Notes: a model not told the origin generated them from the sequence alone. Shown: positions 1 through 8,785, counted from the first letter of the stretch. The stretch is DNA of 64,000 bases from Streptomyces sp. S.PB5 (GCF_030403745.1 NZ_JAQMWP010000026.1:1-64000), one strand, 5' to 3'. A program made the numbers and translations.

Positions 1-81
1 CTCGGGGTACACGGCGGGGCGGATGCGCTCGTCGAGGACGCGCTTGAGACGGGCCTCGACCAGACGGCGGTCGTCATGCAT
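1..81 (-). CDS. Alpha-mannosidase (GH38) N-terminus, cut by window edge
   Basis: Only the first 27 codons are inside the window. The translation begins MHDDRRLVEARL and continues with ERIRPAVYPE, which resembles the extreme N-terminus of actinobacterial GH38 alpha-mannosidases. The ATG at 79-81 has a GGAG ribosome-binding site 8 nt upstream. It follows the GH5-like gene by 24 bp in the same direction, so it is probably the last visible member of the sugar-uptake operon. The expected role is exo-removal of alpha-linked mannose. The call rests on a short stretch and on context; the catalytic part is outside the window. Confidence 0.55.
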   Translation of the reverse strand, partial: MHDDRRLVEARLKRVLDERIRPAVYPE

Positions 82-105
82 GCGGAGTGCTCCGTAGGTC
101 GTACA

Positions 106-1395
106 TCAGCGGGTGGTTTTCAGAGTGAGGCGGTCGGGGCAGGCGAGGGTGCCCGACCGCGGGGTGGAGAGCACGTGCTCGGCCGTGACGACCTCGGTGA
201 TGCCGCGGGCGCGCAGATGGTGCGCGTCGTCGGCGTGGGCGTCGAGCACGGTGGTGGGTCGGGCGCCATCGGCGGTCAGCCGGAAGAAGGCCTCGTACAC
301 GTACCCGCCGGGGGCGAGCGCGGTACGCAGTGTGGGATCGGCGGGCACCGTCAGGGCGGTGGTGCGCGGTGCGGGCCGCCGCACATCGCTTCGGGTGGCG
401 GCGGCGAGCACCTCGGCCGTGTCCTTGGGGCGCCGGTCGTTGGTGAGCAGCCCCAGGGAGTATTCGAGTGCGGGGAAGTCGGCGAGGTCGCGGGACACGT
501 CGTGGGAGCACCACCAGGTGATGCCCCACAGGTCGGGGCAGTCCAGTGCGTGGGCGATGGTGGCCTCGGCGAAGGCGGCGGCGTGCTCGGCCGGGATCAG
601 TGGCGCGGGCGCGCCGACCTCCTGCAACCAGACCGGGCGGCGCGGCTCCTCGGCCCATGCCTTGCTCAGTTCGACGAGGTAGGCCGCGTGGTGCTCGGTC
701 GGCACGGAGGTGCGGCCGTAGCGCTGGGCGGTGCCGTTGAACACCCAGGAGTGCACGGCGGTGACCGCTCCCCGCCGGGCGGCTTGCGCCGGGGTGAAGG
801 GTTGGTCGGGCTGGTACCAGGTGGCGTCGTACTCGGCGTGCAGGTGCAGCCGGCCCGGCGCGCCCTCCTCGCAGGCGGCGAGCATGCGCTCCAGCCAGGC
901 GTCGACCTGCTCCGGCGTGGCCCGATCGGGGTCGGGGTGCGGGCCGGCGGAGAACTGGTTGACCTCGTTGCCCAGAGTCATGCCGATGAAGTTGGGCCGG
1001 TCGGCGAGGGCGGCGGCCAGGGTGCGCAGGTAGGCGGCCTGGCCGTCGAGGACGTCCGGGTCGGTGAAGAGGTTGCGCCGGTGCCAGGTCCGGGTCCAGG
1101 CGGGCAGGAAGTCGAAGCTCGACAGATGGCCCTGGAGGCCGTCCACGTTGACGTCCAGACCGCGTTCGGCCGCCGCGTCGGCGAGCGCGACGAGCTGCTC
1201 GACGGCGCGCGGGCGGATCAGGGCGCGGTTGGGCTGGAAGTAGGGCCACAGCGGGAAGACGCGGACGTGGTCCAGGCCGAGCGCGGCGATGGAGTCCAGG
1301 TCGGCTCGGACGGAGTCGAGGTCGAAGTCGAGCCAGTGGTGGAACCACCCTTCGCTGGGGGTGTAGTTGACGCCGAAGCGCACGGCAGGGGGCAT
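106..1395 (-). CDS. GH5-like glycoside hydrolase (possible beta-mannosidase)
   Basis: This 429-residue protein has no signal peptide, so it is probably cytoplasmic. It reads as a (beta/alpha)8 clan GH-A hydrolase: it starts with FGVNYTPSEGW, has the acid/base motif LGNEVN with Glu about 144, and the nucleophile motif WLQEVGAP with Glu about 259. A beta-type C-terminal extension follows. The ATG at 1393-1395 was chosen because the upstream codons are the shadow of the permease gene. It lies 52 bp after the permease stop, in the same operon as the ABC importer and the GH38 gene. GH5 subfamily 18 enzymes, which cut Man-beta-1,4-GlcNAc, are known to sit beside GH38 genes in N-glycan clusters. That specificity is inferred here, not shown. 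Confidence 0.8.
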   Translation of the reverse strand: MPPAVRFGVNYTPSEGWFHHWLDFDLDSVRADLDSIAALGLDHVRVFPLWPYFQPNRALIRPRAVEQLVALADAAAERGLDVNVDGLQGHLSSFDFLPAWTRTWHRRNLFTDPDVLDGQAAYLRTLAAALADRPNFIGMTLGNEVNQFSAGPHPDPDRATPEQVDAWLERMLAACEEGAPGRLHLHAEYDATWYQPDQPFTPAQAARRGAVTAVHSWVFNGTAQRYGRTSVPTEHHAAYLVELSKAWAEEPRRPVWLQEVGAPAPLIPAEHAAAFAEATIAHALDCPDLWGITWWCSHDVSRDLADFPALEYSLGLLTNDRRPKDTAEVLAAATRSDVRRPAPRTTALTVPADPTLRTALAPGGYVYEAFFRLTADGARPTTVLDAHADDAHHLRARGITEVVTAEHVLSTPRSGTLACPDRLTLKTTR

Positions 1396-1447
1396 GCGGT
1401 TGTCCTTGAACTGGGGGGTGGCGTGGCGCGGTGGAGCGGGGTTCGCC

Positions 1448-2368
1448 TCAGCCCTTGACGGCGCCCTCGCCGACCCCGCGGAAGAAGTACCGCTGGAGAC
1501 AGGCGAACAGGGCGATGAGGGGCGCGACGGCGATGATCGTGCCCGCGGCGACGAGGCGCTGGTCGTTGGCGAAGGTGCCGTGCAGGTAGTTGAGGCCGAT
1601 GGTGAGGGTGAACTTGGAAGGGTCGTTGAGCACGATGAGCGGCCACAGGAAGTCGTCCCAGGCGCCCATGAAGGCGAAGATGGCGACAACCGCGAGGGTG
1701 CCCCGCACCGACGGCAGCGCGATGTACCAGAAGCGCTGCCAGACGTTGGCGCCGTCGACGTAGGCGGCCTCCTCGACCTCATGGGGCAGGTTGAGGAAGG
1801 CGTTGCGCATCAGCAGCACATTCAGCGAGCTGACGCAGCTGGGCAGGATGACACCGATGAGGGTGTTGTTCAGGCCCAGCTCCCGCATGGTCGTGAACTG
1901 GGCGATGATGATGCTCTCCACGGGTACGAGCATCGCCAGCACGAACACCAGGGTGAGCGCGCGCCGGCCCGCGAAGCGCAGCCGGGCCATGGCGTAGCCG
2001 CCCAGGGCCGAGCCGACGCAGTTGGTGACCACGCTGGCGACGGCGACCTTCAGCGAGTTCAGGACGTAGTCCCAGACGGGGATGGTGTCGGCGACCCGCG
2101 CGTAGTTGTGCAGCGTGGGGTGTTCGGGCAGGAACGACGGCGTGGAGCTGTAGATGTCCTCCGTCGGTCCCTTCAGCGACGTCGACAGCTGCCACAGGAA
2201 CGGTCCGATGGTCAGGGCCAGTACGCCGAGCAGCAGCACATAGCGCACGATCAGCTCCCACGCCCGGACCGGCCGCCCGTCGCGGCCGGTGCGCCGGGAC
2301 GGGCGGCCCCTCACGGGCGTCGGCCGCTCGGTGCCGTGCTCGGGACGAGTCTTCTCCGTCACGCTCAT
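1448..2368 (-). CDS. Carbohydrate ABC transporter permease (MalG/CUT1 type)
   Basis: The product is a 306-residue inner-membrane permease with six predicted hydrophobic segments. The cytoplasmic EAA loop is EAAYVDGANVWQRFWYIALP, where family members contact the ATPase. The N-terminus is a polar, Arg/Pro-rich extension of about 35 residues, as in other CUT1 MalG-type subunits. The ATG at 2366-2368 overlaps the stop of the upstream permease by 4 bp (ATGA), so translation is probably coupled. No ATPase gene is in the operon; Streptomyces CUT1 importers usually share the MsiK ATPase encoded elsewhere. It would form the channel with the 2365-3267 product. Confidence 0.93.
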   Translation of the reverse strand: MSVTEKTRPEHGTERPTPVRGRPSRRTGRDGRPVRAWELIVRYVLLLGVLALTIGPFLWQLSTSLKGPTEDIYSSTPSFLPEHPTLHNYARVADTIPVWDYVLNSLKVAVASVVTNCVGSALGGYAMARLRFAGRRALTLVFVLAMLVPVESIIIAQFTTMRELGLNNTLIGVILPSCVSSLNVLLMRNAFLNLPHEVEEAAYVDGANVWQRFWYIALPSVRGTLAVVAIFAFMGAWDDFLWPLIVLNDPSKFTLTIGLNYLHGTFANDQRLVAAGTIIAVAPLIALFACLQRYFFRGVGEGAVKG

Positions 2369-3267
2369 GACTCGTCCTTCCGGTCGGCGCGCAGGACCAG
2401 CAGCATCAGGACCACGGTGATCACGAAGACCACCAGTGAGATGGCGGAGGCGTAGCCGACCCGGCCGCTGAGGCCGGTGCCGGTGCGCTCGACCAGCATG
2501 ATCAGGGTGGTGTCCTCGCCGGCCGGGCCGCCGTCGGGCCCGGCCATCAGGTAGACCTCGGAGAACACCTTGAACGCGGCGACCGAGGCCAGAGCCGCGA
2601 CCAGGACCATGGTGGAGCGCAGGGCGGGCACGGTGACGGTGAGGAACCGGCGCACCGGGCCCGCGCCGTCGACGGCGGCGGCCTCGTGCAGCTCGCGCGG
2701 CACGTTGGCCAGCGCCGCCAGATAGATGATCATGTAGTAGCCGAGGCCCTTCCACACGGTGACCGTCATGGCGCTGATCAGCAGCAGCCACTGGTCGCTG
2801 AGGAAACCGACCGGACCGGCGCCGAGCTTGCCCAGCAGTGAGTTGACCAGGCCCCGTTCGTCCAGCAGCCACACCCAGATCAGGCCCACCACGACGATCG
2901 AGGCGACGACCGGCGTGTAGAAGGCGGACCGGAAGAAGGCGATGCCCGGGATGTTCTTCTCCACCAGCAGCGCGAGCAGCAGCGGCAGCACGACGAGCGC
3001 GGGGACGACCCCGACGACGTACAGCGCACTGTTGCGCAGGGCGATCCAGAACATGTCGTCGTGGAGCAGCTCGCGGAAGTTCGCGAGACCCACGAAGTGG
3101 CCCGGGAGCAGCGTGCGGCGGTCGGTGAAGGAGTTCACCACCGTCGAGACGAACGGCCACAGGATGAACGCGGCGATCACGGCCAGTCCGGGTGCGGCGA
3201 ACAGCCAGGGGCTGGTGGGCAGTTGACGCCGTACCCGGGAACCGGACGGAACAGTGGAACGGGCCAT
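2365..3267 (-). CDS. Carbohydrate ABC transporter permease (MalF/CUT1 type)
   Basis: This 300-residue membrane protein has about six transmembrane segments and the EAA-loop signature LHEAAAVDGAGPVRRFLTVTVP. It is the MalF-type partner of the following permease. The start ATG at 3265-3267 lies 6 bp after the stop of the binding-protein gene, and the stop overlaps the next start by 4 bp. The three genes are therefore almost certainly one transcript. The expected role is to import a mannose-containing sugar or glycan fragment presented by the lipoprotein. Confidence 0.93.
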   Translation of the reverse strand: MARSTVPSGSRVRRQLPTSPWLFAAPGLAVIAAFILWPFVSTVVNSFTDRRTLLPGHFVGLANFRELLHDDMFWIALRNSALYVVGVVPALVVLPLLLALLVEKNIPGIAFFRSAFYTPVVASIVVVGLIWVWLLDERGLVNSLLGKLGAGPVGFLSDQWLLLISAMTVTVWKGLGYYMIIYLAALANVPRELHEAAAVDGAGPVRRFLTVTVPALRSTMVLVAALASVAAFKVFSEVYLMAGPDGGPAGEDTTLIMLVERTGTGLSGRVGYASAISLVVFVITVVLMLLVLRADRKDES

Positions 3268-3273
3268 GGCGAA

Positions 3274-4566
3274 TCAGCCCTGCTGGAGCAGCTGGTCGCA
3301 GGCCTTGACAGCGTTGTCAAGAGCTTCCTTGGGGCTCTCCTTGCCCTGGAGCGCCTTGGCGACCTCGTTGCGCAGCGCGGTCTTCATCTGGTCGCTGAAG
3401 AGCACCGGCGTGTAATTGACCGCCGTCTGCAGCGACTTGGCGGCGGCCACCCGGACCCGGGTCTCGTCGGTGCCGTCCTCCTCGGTGAAGTACGGGTCGT
3501 CCAGCGAGCCCTTGGTGCTGGGGAAGATGGCGACCTGCTTCGCGAACGCCATCTGGTTCTTGGCGTCGGTGACGAAGTGGGCGAAGGCGACCGCGGCCGG
3601 CTTCTGCTTGGACTGTGCGTTCACCATGATGTTCTGCACGTACATGTTGACGTGGCCGGTGCTGGTGATCTGGTCCGTGATGCCGATGTTCTTGTACAGG
3701 CTCGGCGCCTGGGTCTTGAAGTTCTTCAGGTCCAGCGCGCTGCCGGGGTTCATGGCCACGGCGCCGGTGAGGAACTTCTGGCCGGAGGACTCCGGGGTGG
3801 CGGTGAGGGCCTGCGGGTCGAGGGCCTTAGCGTCGTACAACTCCTTGTATGTGCTGAGGAGTTCGATGCCCTTCGCGTCGTTGAAGGCGAAGGCGGTGCC
3901 CTGCTTGTTCATCAGCTGGACGCCGTAGCGGCCGAAGTCCTCGATGGTGGGCACGTTGGCGAGGGTGGCGACCTTACCGTCGGTCCTCTTGGCTATCTCC
4001 AAGCCGTCCTTGAACAGTTCGGCGTACGTCTTCGGCGGCTGGTCCGGGTTGAGGCCGGCCTCCTTGAACAGGGCCTTGTTGTAGAACAGCGGCCCGGTGT
4101 TGAGGTACCAGGGGAAGGCGTAGGTGCCGCTCAGGCCGGGCATCTGGCTGCTGGCCCAGGCGCCGGGCAGGTATTCGGCCTGGTACTTGGCCGCCGCCTT
4201 GTCCTTGTCCAGGTCCAGGGCGAGGCCGGCCTTGGCGAGCGGGGCGGCCAGGTCGGGGGAGACGTTGACGACGTCGGGGAGCGTGCCGCCGGCCGCCTGT
4301 GCGCTGAGCTTGTCCGCGTAGCCCTCGGCGGGCTGGTCAACCCACTTCACGTGGGTGCCGGGGTACTGCTTCTCGAAGTCGGAGATCACGCCCTCGAAGT
4401 ACGACTTGAAGTTGGCCCTCAGGTTCCAGGTCTGGAAGGTGATGTCGCCCTGGACCTTGCCGGAGGCGTTGCCCGACGAACTGTCGTCACCGGAACCACA
4501 GGCACTCAGGGGGAGCAGCACCGCGGCGGTGGCAGCGGTGGCGAGGATTCTGCGGGAGATGCGCAC
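3274..4566 (-). CDS. Extracellular sugar-binding lipoprotein of ABC importer
   Basis: The 430-residue protein begins with basic residues, a hydrophobic stretch and the lipobox LSAC. It should be exported, lipid-modified at Cys and anchored outside the membrane. The mature part is a CUT1-type solute-binding protein, with the motif FQTWNLRANF near the N-terminus and later NVSPDLAAPLAKAGLALDLD. The GTG start at 4564-4566 was preferred because AAAGGAG lies 9 nt upstream; longer forms add 38 residues that would hide the signal peptide. It is the first gene of the leftward operon and faces the LacI gene across an intergenic region with two operator-like palindromes. Confidence 0.9.
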   Translation of the reverse strand: MRISRRILATAATAAVLLPLSACGSGDDSSSGNASGKVQGDITFQTWNLRANFKSYFEGVISDFEKQYPGTHVKWVDQPAEGYADKLSAQAAGGTLPDVVNVSPDLAAPLAKAGLALDLDKDKAAAKYQAEYLPGAWASSQMPGLSGTYAFPWYLNTGPLFYNKALFKEAGLNPDQPPKTYAELFKDGLEIAKRTDGKVATLANVPTIEDFGRYGVQLMNKQGTAFAFNDAKGIELLSTYKELYDAKALDPQALTATPESSGQKFLTGAVAMNPGSALDLKNFKTQAPSLYKNIGITDQITSTGHVNMYVQNIMVNAQSKQKPAAVAFAHFVTDAKNQMAFAKQVAIFPSTKGSLDDPYFTEEDGTDETRVRVAAAKSLQTAVNYTPVLFSDQMKTALRNEVAKALQGKESPKEALDNAVKACDQLLQQG

Positions 4567-4736
4567 GGCGGAAGACTCCTTTACACGGCGGGTCACGGCG
4601 ACGATGCCGGCCACGGGTACAGGGGCAGACCTTGCATCCTTCTCCGGGAAAAAGTCAATGGATTCAGATGGGAAGGCCACCAGAAGGCAGTGAACATGCA
4701 GGTCAGATAAGTGTTACGAAAGCATCGCAGCTGATC

Positions 4737-4752
4737 GCTAATGCGCTTTAGC
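4737..4752. promoter_or_regulatory. LacI-type operator 1
   Basis: The near-perfect palindrome GCTAATGCGCTTTAGC has a central CG step, as is typical of LacI-family operators; only one symmetric pair is mismatched. It lies in the divergent region between the binding-protein gene and the LacI gene. The most likely ligand is the adjacent LacI regulator. Confidence 0.6.
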
Positions 4753-4760
4753 AGCCTGCT

Positions 4761-4776
4761 ACTCAAGCGTATTAGT
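4761..4776. promoter_or_regulatory. LacI-type operator 2
   Basis: On the minus strand this reads ACTAATACGCTTGAGT, which agrees with operator 1 at 12 of 16 positions and keeps the TAAT-CG core. The centres of the two sites are 24 bp apart, about two helical turns. This suits paired binding of LacI dimers over the promoters. Confidence 0.55.
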
Positions 4777-4826
4777 GTGTTAGGGTCTTGGTACGTGTCG
4801 ACAGCTGTCGCGAAATGGGGGAAGCG

Positions 4827-5900
4827 GTGACAGGCAAGCGTTCGCCCGCACGCCGGCCCACGATGAAGGACATCGCCCAGCGCGCCGGGGTGTCCGAGAG
4901 TGCGGTCTCCTTCGCGCTCAACGACCGCCCGGGCGTCTCGGAGGTCACCCGCGCACGAGTGCGCCGGGTGGCCGAGCAACTCGGCTGGCGGCCCAGCACC
5001 GCGGCACGCCAGCTCTCCGGCGAGGGCGCCGCCACGGTCGGCTTCGTCGTGGCCCGGCCCGCGCACACCCTCGGGATCGACTCCTTCTTCCTCCAGCTCG
5101 TCTCCGGCATCCAGGAGGTGCTGGCCGAACGGCACCTGGGGCTGTTGTTCCAGGTGGTGGACGACATCGAGGACGAGTGCGCCGTCTACCGCCGGTGGTG
5201 GGCCGAGCACCGGGTCGACGGGGTTCTCATGGTCGACCCGCGCACCGACGACCCCCGGCCCGGCCTCCTCGACGAACTCGGCCTGCCCGCCGTGGTGATC
5301 GGCGGCGCTCCGGAGGCCTCTCATGCCGCGCTGTCGACGGTGTGGGCGGACGACGTCGCCGCGATGCGGGTGGTCGTGGACGAGCTGTACGCACTCGGCC
5401 ACCGCCGGATCCTGCACATCGCGGGCCTGCCCGCGCTCGCCCACACCCAGCGCCGGTTGGACAGCCTGCGGGCCGAGGCCGAGCGGCGGGGGCTGCGCGA
5501 GGCCCGCTCGGTGACCACCGATTACTCCGACGCGCAGGGTGCGGCCGTCACCCGCGAGGTGCTTCGCGGCCCGGCCGCCCCGACCGCGCTGATCTACGAC
5601 AACGACGTGATGGCGGTGGCCGGTATCGCCGCGGCGGCCGAGCTGGGCTTCGCGGTGCCGGCGGACATCTCGGTGGTCGCCTGGGAGGACTCGGCCCTGT
5701 GCCGCATGGTCAAGCCGTGGCTGTCCGCGCTCTCCCGCGACAGCGTGGCCTTCGGCCGCACTGCGGCGCAGGAACTCCTCGCCCTGCTGGACGGCGCGCC
5801 CGCCCGGACGGTGGGCGTGCCGCTGCCGCGGCTCATCGTCCGGGAGTCGACAGGCGTAGTGCCACCGGGATACAGGCACGCACATGAGGTCACCTCGTGA
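4827..5900 (+). CDS. LacI-family transcriptional regulator
   Basis: The 357-residue repressor has an N-terminal helix-turn-helix (TMKDIAQRAGVSESAVSFALNDRPGVS) followed by the hinge motif and a periplasmic-binding-protein-like sensor domain. The GTG at 4827 was chosen for the GGGGGA just upstream; an ATG at 4815 in the same frame would add four residues and has no clear ribosome-binding site. The gene diverges from the sugar-uptake operon. By family precedent it probably represses that operon, and perhaps itself, until a sugar inducer binds. Confidence 0.9.
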   Translation: MTGKRSPARRPTMKDIAQRAGVSESAVSFALNDRPGVSEVTRARVRRVAEQLGWRPSTAARQLSGEGAATVGFVVARPAHTLGIDSFFLQLVSGIQEVLAERHLGLLFQVVDDIEDECAVYRRWWAEHRVDGVLMVDPRTDDPRPGLLDELGLPAVVIGGAPEASHAALSTVWADDVAAMRVVVDELYALGHRRILHIAGLPALAHTQRRLDSLRAEAERRGLREARSVTTDYSDAQGAAVTREVLRGPAAPTALIYDNDVMAVAGIAAAAELGFAVPADISVVAWEDSALCRMVKPWLSALSRDSVAFGRTAAQELLALLDGAPARTVGVPLPRLIVRESTGVVPPGYRHAHEVTS

Positions 5901-6025
5901 TGGGGGAGCATCCAGTGCCCGAACCACGTCGATTCAGTACGGGGCCGATCCTGACGCCCGGGATCACATACGACATCGCTTGGATGAGTGATTGATGTCA
6001 TCTTCCTGAGCCATACCGTGGGCCG

Positions 6026-6988
6026 ATGGTTACAGCAGAGCACTTGATCGACGTCCACGCCCACTTCGTCACCCCGCGCTATGTGGAGCGGGCTCGGGCG
6101 GCCGGCTTTCTGCAACCCGACGGCATGCGCGGTTACCCCGAGTGGTCCCCGGCGCAGCACCTGGAGCTCATGGACGCCACTGGCATCCGCACCAGCGTGC
6201 TGTCCGTCTCCTCCCCGGGCACCCATTTCGGCGACGACGGCGCCGCCCGCGCCCTGACGCGGGAGGTCAACGAGTTCGCGGCCGACGTGGTGCGCGACCA
6301 CCCCGGACGCTTCGGGCACTTCGCATCCGTACCGCTGCCCGACGTGGACGGTGCCCTCACCGAAGCCGCGTACGCCCTGGACGTCCTCGGCGCCCACGGG
6401 CTCGCCCTGGAGACCAACGCGGCCGGAGCGTACCTGGGCGACGCGCGCTTTGAACCGCTCTGGCAGGAGCTCGACCGCCGGGGTGCCGTCGTGTTCGTCC
6501 ACCCCACCTCGCCGCCCTGCCACGAGAAGGTGGCGCTGGGCCGCCCCCGGCCAATGCTGGAGTTCCTCTTCGACTCCACGCGCGCCGCCTCCGACCTCGT
6601 CCTCTCCGGCGTCCTGCAACGACGCCCGCGCATCCAGTGGGTGTTCACCCACGGGGGCGGCACGCTGCCGCTGCTCGCCGACCGCATGGAGCTGTTCCGC
6701 ACGGTGTTCGGTATCGGCGCGGCCGACGGCCCCACGGTGCAGGATCAACTGCGTACCTTCTGGTTCGACATGGCCGGAAGCCCCTTCCCGCACCAGATCC
6801 CGGCCCTGACCCGGAGCTTCGGTTACGACCGCCTGCTCTACGGCAGCGACTACTGCTGGACCCCGGCCGCCGGCACCCTCGCCCAGGTCGCCTCCGTCGA
6901 CGCCGCACCGCAGCCGGAAGCCGGCACCTGGCGCGCGCTGACTACCCGAAACGCGGCCCGGCTGCTGCCGTGGACGGCGCAGGGATAG
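6026..6988 (+). CDS. Amidohydrolase, ACMSD-like
   Basis: This 320-residue protein belongs to the amidohydrolase-2 / aminocarboxymuconate-semialdehyde decarboxylase family, a metal-dependent TIM barrel. Visible ligands are the HxH motif in DVHAHF (His 11 and 13), a later His in FVHPTSPP, His in FTHGGGTLP and the Asp of YGSDYCW. Members decarboxylate or hydrolyse aromatic ring-cleavage products, but the substrate cannot be read here. It is transcribed alone; a TGATGTCA element lies about 30 bp upstream of the ATG. No strong ribosome-binding site is visible. Confidence 0.82.
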   Translation: MVTAEHLIDVHAHFVTPRYVERARAAGFLQPDGMRGYPEWSPAQHLELMDATGIRTSVLSVSSPGTHFGDDGAARALTREVNEFAADVVRDHPGRFGHFASVPLPDVDGALTEAAYALDVLGAHGLALETNAAGAYLGDARFEPLWQELDRRGAVVFVHPTSPPCHEKVALGRPRPMLEFLFDSTRAASDLVLSGVLQRRPRIQWVFTHGGGTLPLLADRMELFRTVFGIGAADGPTVQDQLRTFWFDMAGSPFPHQIPALTRSFGYDRLLYGSDYCWTPAAGTLAQVASVDAAPQPEAGTWRALTTRNAARLLPWTAQG

Positions 6989-7177
6989 CAGGCCACAGCG
7001 CGGAGGCGGGAGGCTGTGAAGAGTCGCCCGGGTGAGGTTTACATGTGTTTGGCAGAGTGACTTAGTGCAGTGACTCCTCATATGAAGAGACTGAGAGTCG
7101 GGTATCTGCCATGGCGGGGCATGTGAGCCTTAGCAGTGGAGCACCAGGTGAATGAACGGCCCTGCACCGAGGACACG

Positions 7178-7600
7178 TCAGCGGCTCTCGACGACTCGGT
7201 GCTCGGTGTCTTCGAGGGACAGGACGATCACCTCGCGGAGGTCCTGCGGGCCCGTCCCGACGACGAGGACGACTGGACCGCGCTGCGCCGTGCCTTCGAC
7301 CCGGTGATCCGCCCGCGCTGCTTCAGGAGCGCGGGCGGATACTGACGCTGCATCGCCTGGTGTGCCGCACTCCGGCGCTGCGTGTCGGCGCACCGAGAGG
7401 CAGCAGAGCTGTTCCCCCTGGTCGGGGCCCTCGCCGAGCGCGGCGGAGGTGCCCCGCCCTCCCGGCCGGCCGCGACCATTCTGGTGTCGGCGGCTTTGAG
7501 CTGCTTCAACGCCGCGGTCAACCAGTGGGGCGCCAGCGACGGCCGGCAGCAGCTTGTGGGCCTGGTCGACGAGGCGTTCCTGGTCGTCACGGCGGCCTGA
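7178..7600 (+). pseudogene. TetR-family regulator remnant (frameshifted, no HTH)
   Basis: Three reading-frame segments match consecutive parts of a Streptomyces TetR regulator. The first is FEGQDDHLAEVLRARP then WTALRRAFDPVIR; the second is LHRLVCRTPALRV; the third is the C-terminal segment starting VSAALSCFNAAVNQW and ending DEAFLVV. The reading frame shifts near 7318 and again near 7393. The N-terminal DNA-binding domain is missing. Short ORFs can be drawn through it but none is a whole protein. The upstream 6989-7177 stretch holds no recognisable gene. Confidence 0.7.
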
Positions 7601-7677
7601 CGGGCGTGCGGCGGATTGCAGCGAGGTGACAGGCCCTGTGCACATCACTGTCTGTCGCCCCCTTGGGCGAGGGGGTA

Positions 7678-7689
7678 AGTCATATGACT
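7678..7689. repeat. 12-bp perfect palindrome AGTCATATGACT
   Basis: A perfect palindrome in the gene-free 7601-7863 interval between the TetR remnant and the 3' end of the LysR gene. Its GTCATATGAC core resembles the CGTCATGTGACG sites at 23998 and 44722. It may be a regulator site left from the lost TetR gene. The function is unknown. Confidence 0.35.
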
Positions 7690-7863
7690 GATTCCCAGGT
7701 CGGTGCGCCCCGGCAGGCTGAGAAGCAGGACAGCGACCGCCCCTGTCCGGAACCGGAACGACGTCCAGCATCGCCCTGCTCCCCAGGTCTGTGCGCGACA
7801 GCCCGGAGGGAGACGATGAGCCAGGTGCTTCGGCCTCAGCCCTCCCCATACCGCCCGCGCCGC

Positions 7864-8748
7864 CTACGCCACGAAGTCGCGGGCCATTTCGATCATCGCG
7901 CGGGCCGCGGCCCCGGGCGTGCGGTCGCTCGGCGAGGCGAGCGACAAGGGCCAGTCGAGGTCGGCGTCGCTCACCGTAAGCGTGGCCACGCCCTTGGCGC
8001 GGGCCAGGACGAACCGGGGCAGCAGCGCCAGGCCCAGGCCGTTGCGGACGAAGTCCACGCCGGTCGCGATGTCGGTGATCTCGATGGACACCCGGCGTGC
8101 CACCGAGGCGGCGGCGAAGGCCCGGTCGGCCACGGCTCGGTTGCCGTATCCCACCGGGGAGTCCACGAAGTCGAGGCCGGCCAGCTCGGTGATCGACACG
8201 GTGGCACGGTCGGCCAGCGGATGATCGACCGGTACGACGAGATCGAGCACCGACGTGGACAGCCGGGTCAGGGTGATGCCCGCCGGACGGGGGCCGGCCA
8301 GCGACACGAAGGCGAGGTCGAGACGCCGCTCCCGCACGGCGTCCACCAGGCCTTGCGAGCCGGTGGGCGCGGCGCTGGTCTGCAGCACCACACCCGGGTA
8401 CTGCCGGTGGAACCCGCCGAGCAGCGCCGGGAGATCGAGCAGGCGCACCGAGGTCAGTGTGCCCAGGCGCAGGGTACCTCGCAGCCCGCCCCGGACCTCG
8501 GCGACGGCGTCGGCGGCGTCCCGCGCGGCGTCGAGCGTGTCGCGGGCCCGGGGCAGCAGCGCGGCCCCGGCGTCGGTGAGGAGCACCCGCTTGGAGTTGC
8601 GGTCGAGGAGCGGGCCGCCCAGTTCCCGCTCCAGGCTCTTGATCGTGGCCGAGACCGCGGACTGGACGATGTGCAGCCGGGCCGCGGCGCGGGTGAAGTT
8701 CGCTTCCTCGGCCACGGCGACGAAGCATTCGAGCTGGCGCAGTTCCAT
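7864..8748 (-). CDS. LysR-family transcriptional regulator
   Basis: The 294-residue protein has the classic N-terminal winged helix (MELRQLECFVAVAEEANFTRAAARLHIVQSAVS) and a C-terminal effector domain beginning near residue 90 (GTLRLGTLTSVRLLDLPALL). It diverges from the MFS / LLM / FAD-oxidoreductase operon. A T-N11-A palindrome sits 21 bp upstream of its ATG. By family rule it would act as a co-inducer-dependent activator of the divergent operon and repress itself. Confidence 0.93.
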   Translation of the reverse strand: MELRQLECFVAVAEEANFTRAAARLHIVQSAVSATIKSLERELGGPLLDRNSKRVLLTDAGAALLPRARDTLDAARDAADAVAEVRGGLRGTLRLGTLTSVRLLDLPALLGGFHRQYPGVVLQTSAAPTGSQGLVDAVRERRLDLAFVSLAGPRPAGITLTRLSTSVLDLVVPVDHPLADRATVSITELAGLDFVDSPVGYGNRAVADRAFAAASVARRVSIEITDIATGVDFVRNGLGLALLPRFVLARAKGVATLTVSDADLDWPLSLASPSDRTPGAAARAMIEMARDFVA

Positions 8749-8768
8749 GCCTCGAGTATCTCCCCAAT

Positions 8769-8785
8769 CATCTCCGAAAGAGATG
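8769..8785. promoter_or_regulatory. LysR box (T-N11-A)
   Basis: CATCTC, five bases (CGAAA), GAGATG: a perfect 6-bp inverted repeat that contains the T-N11-A signature of LysR-type sites (T8771 to A8783). It lies between the divergent LysR and MFS genes, which is the expected position for both autoregulation and activation. Confidence 0.65.

Noticed and set aside
7136..7345. Independent 69-residue protein
   Set aside because: It contains the middle of a TetR regulator and continues in other frames, so it is part of the remnant at 7178-7600.
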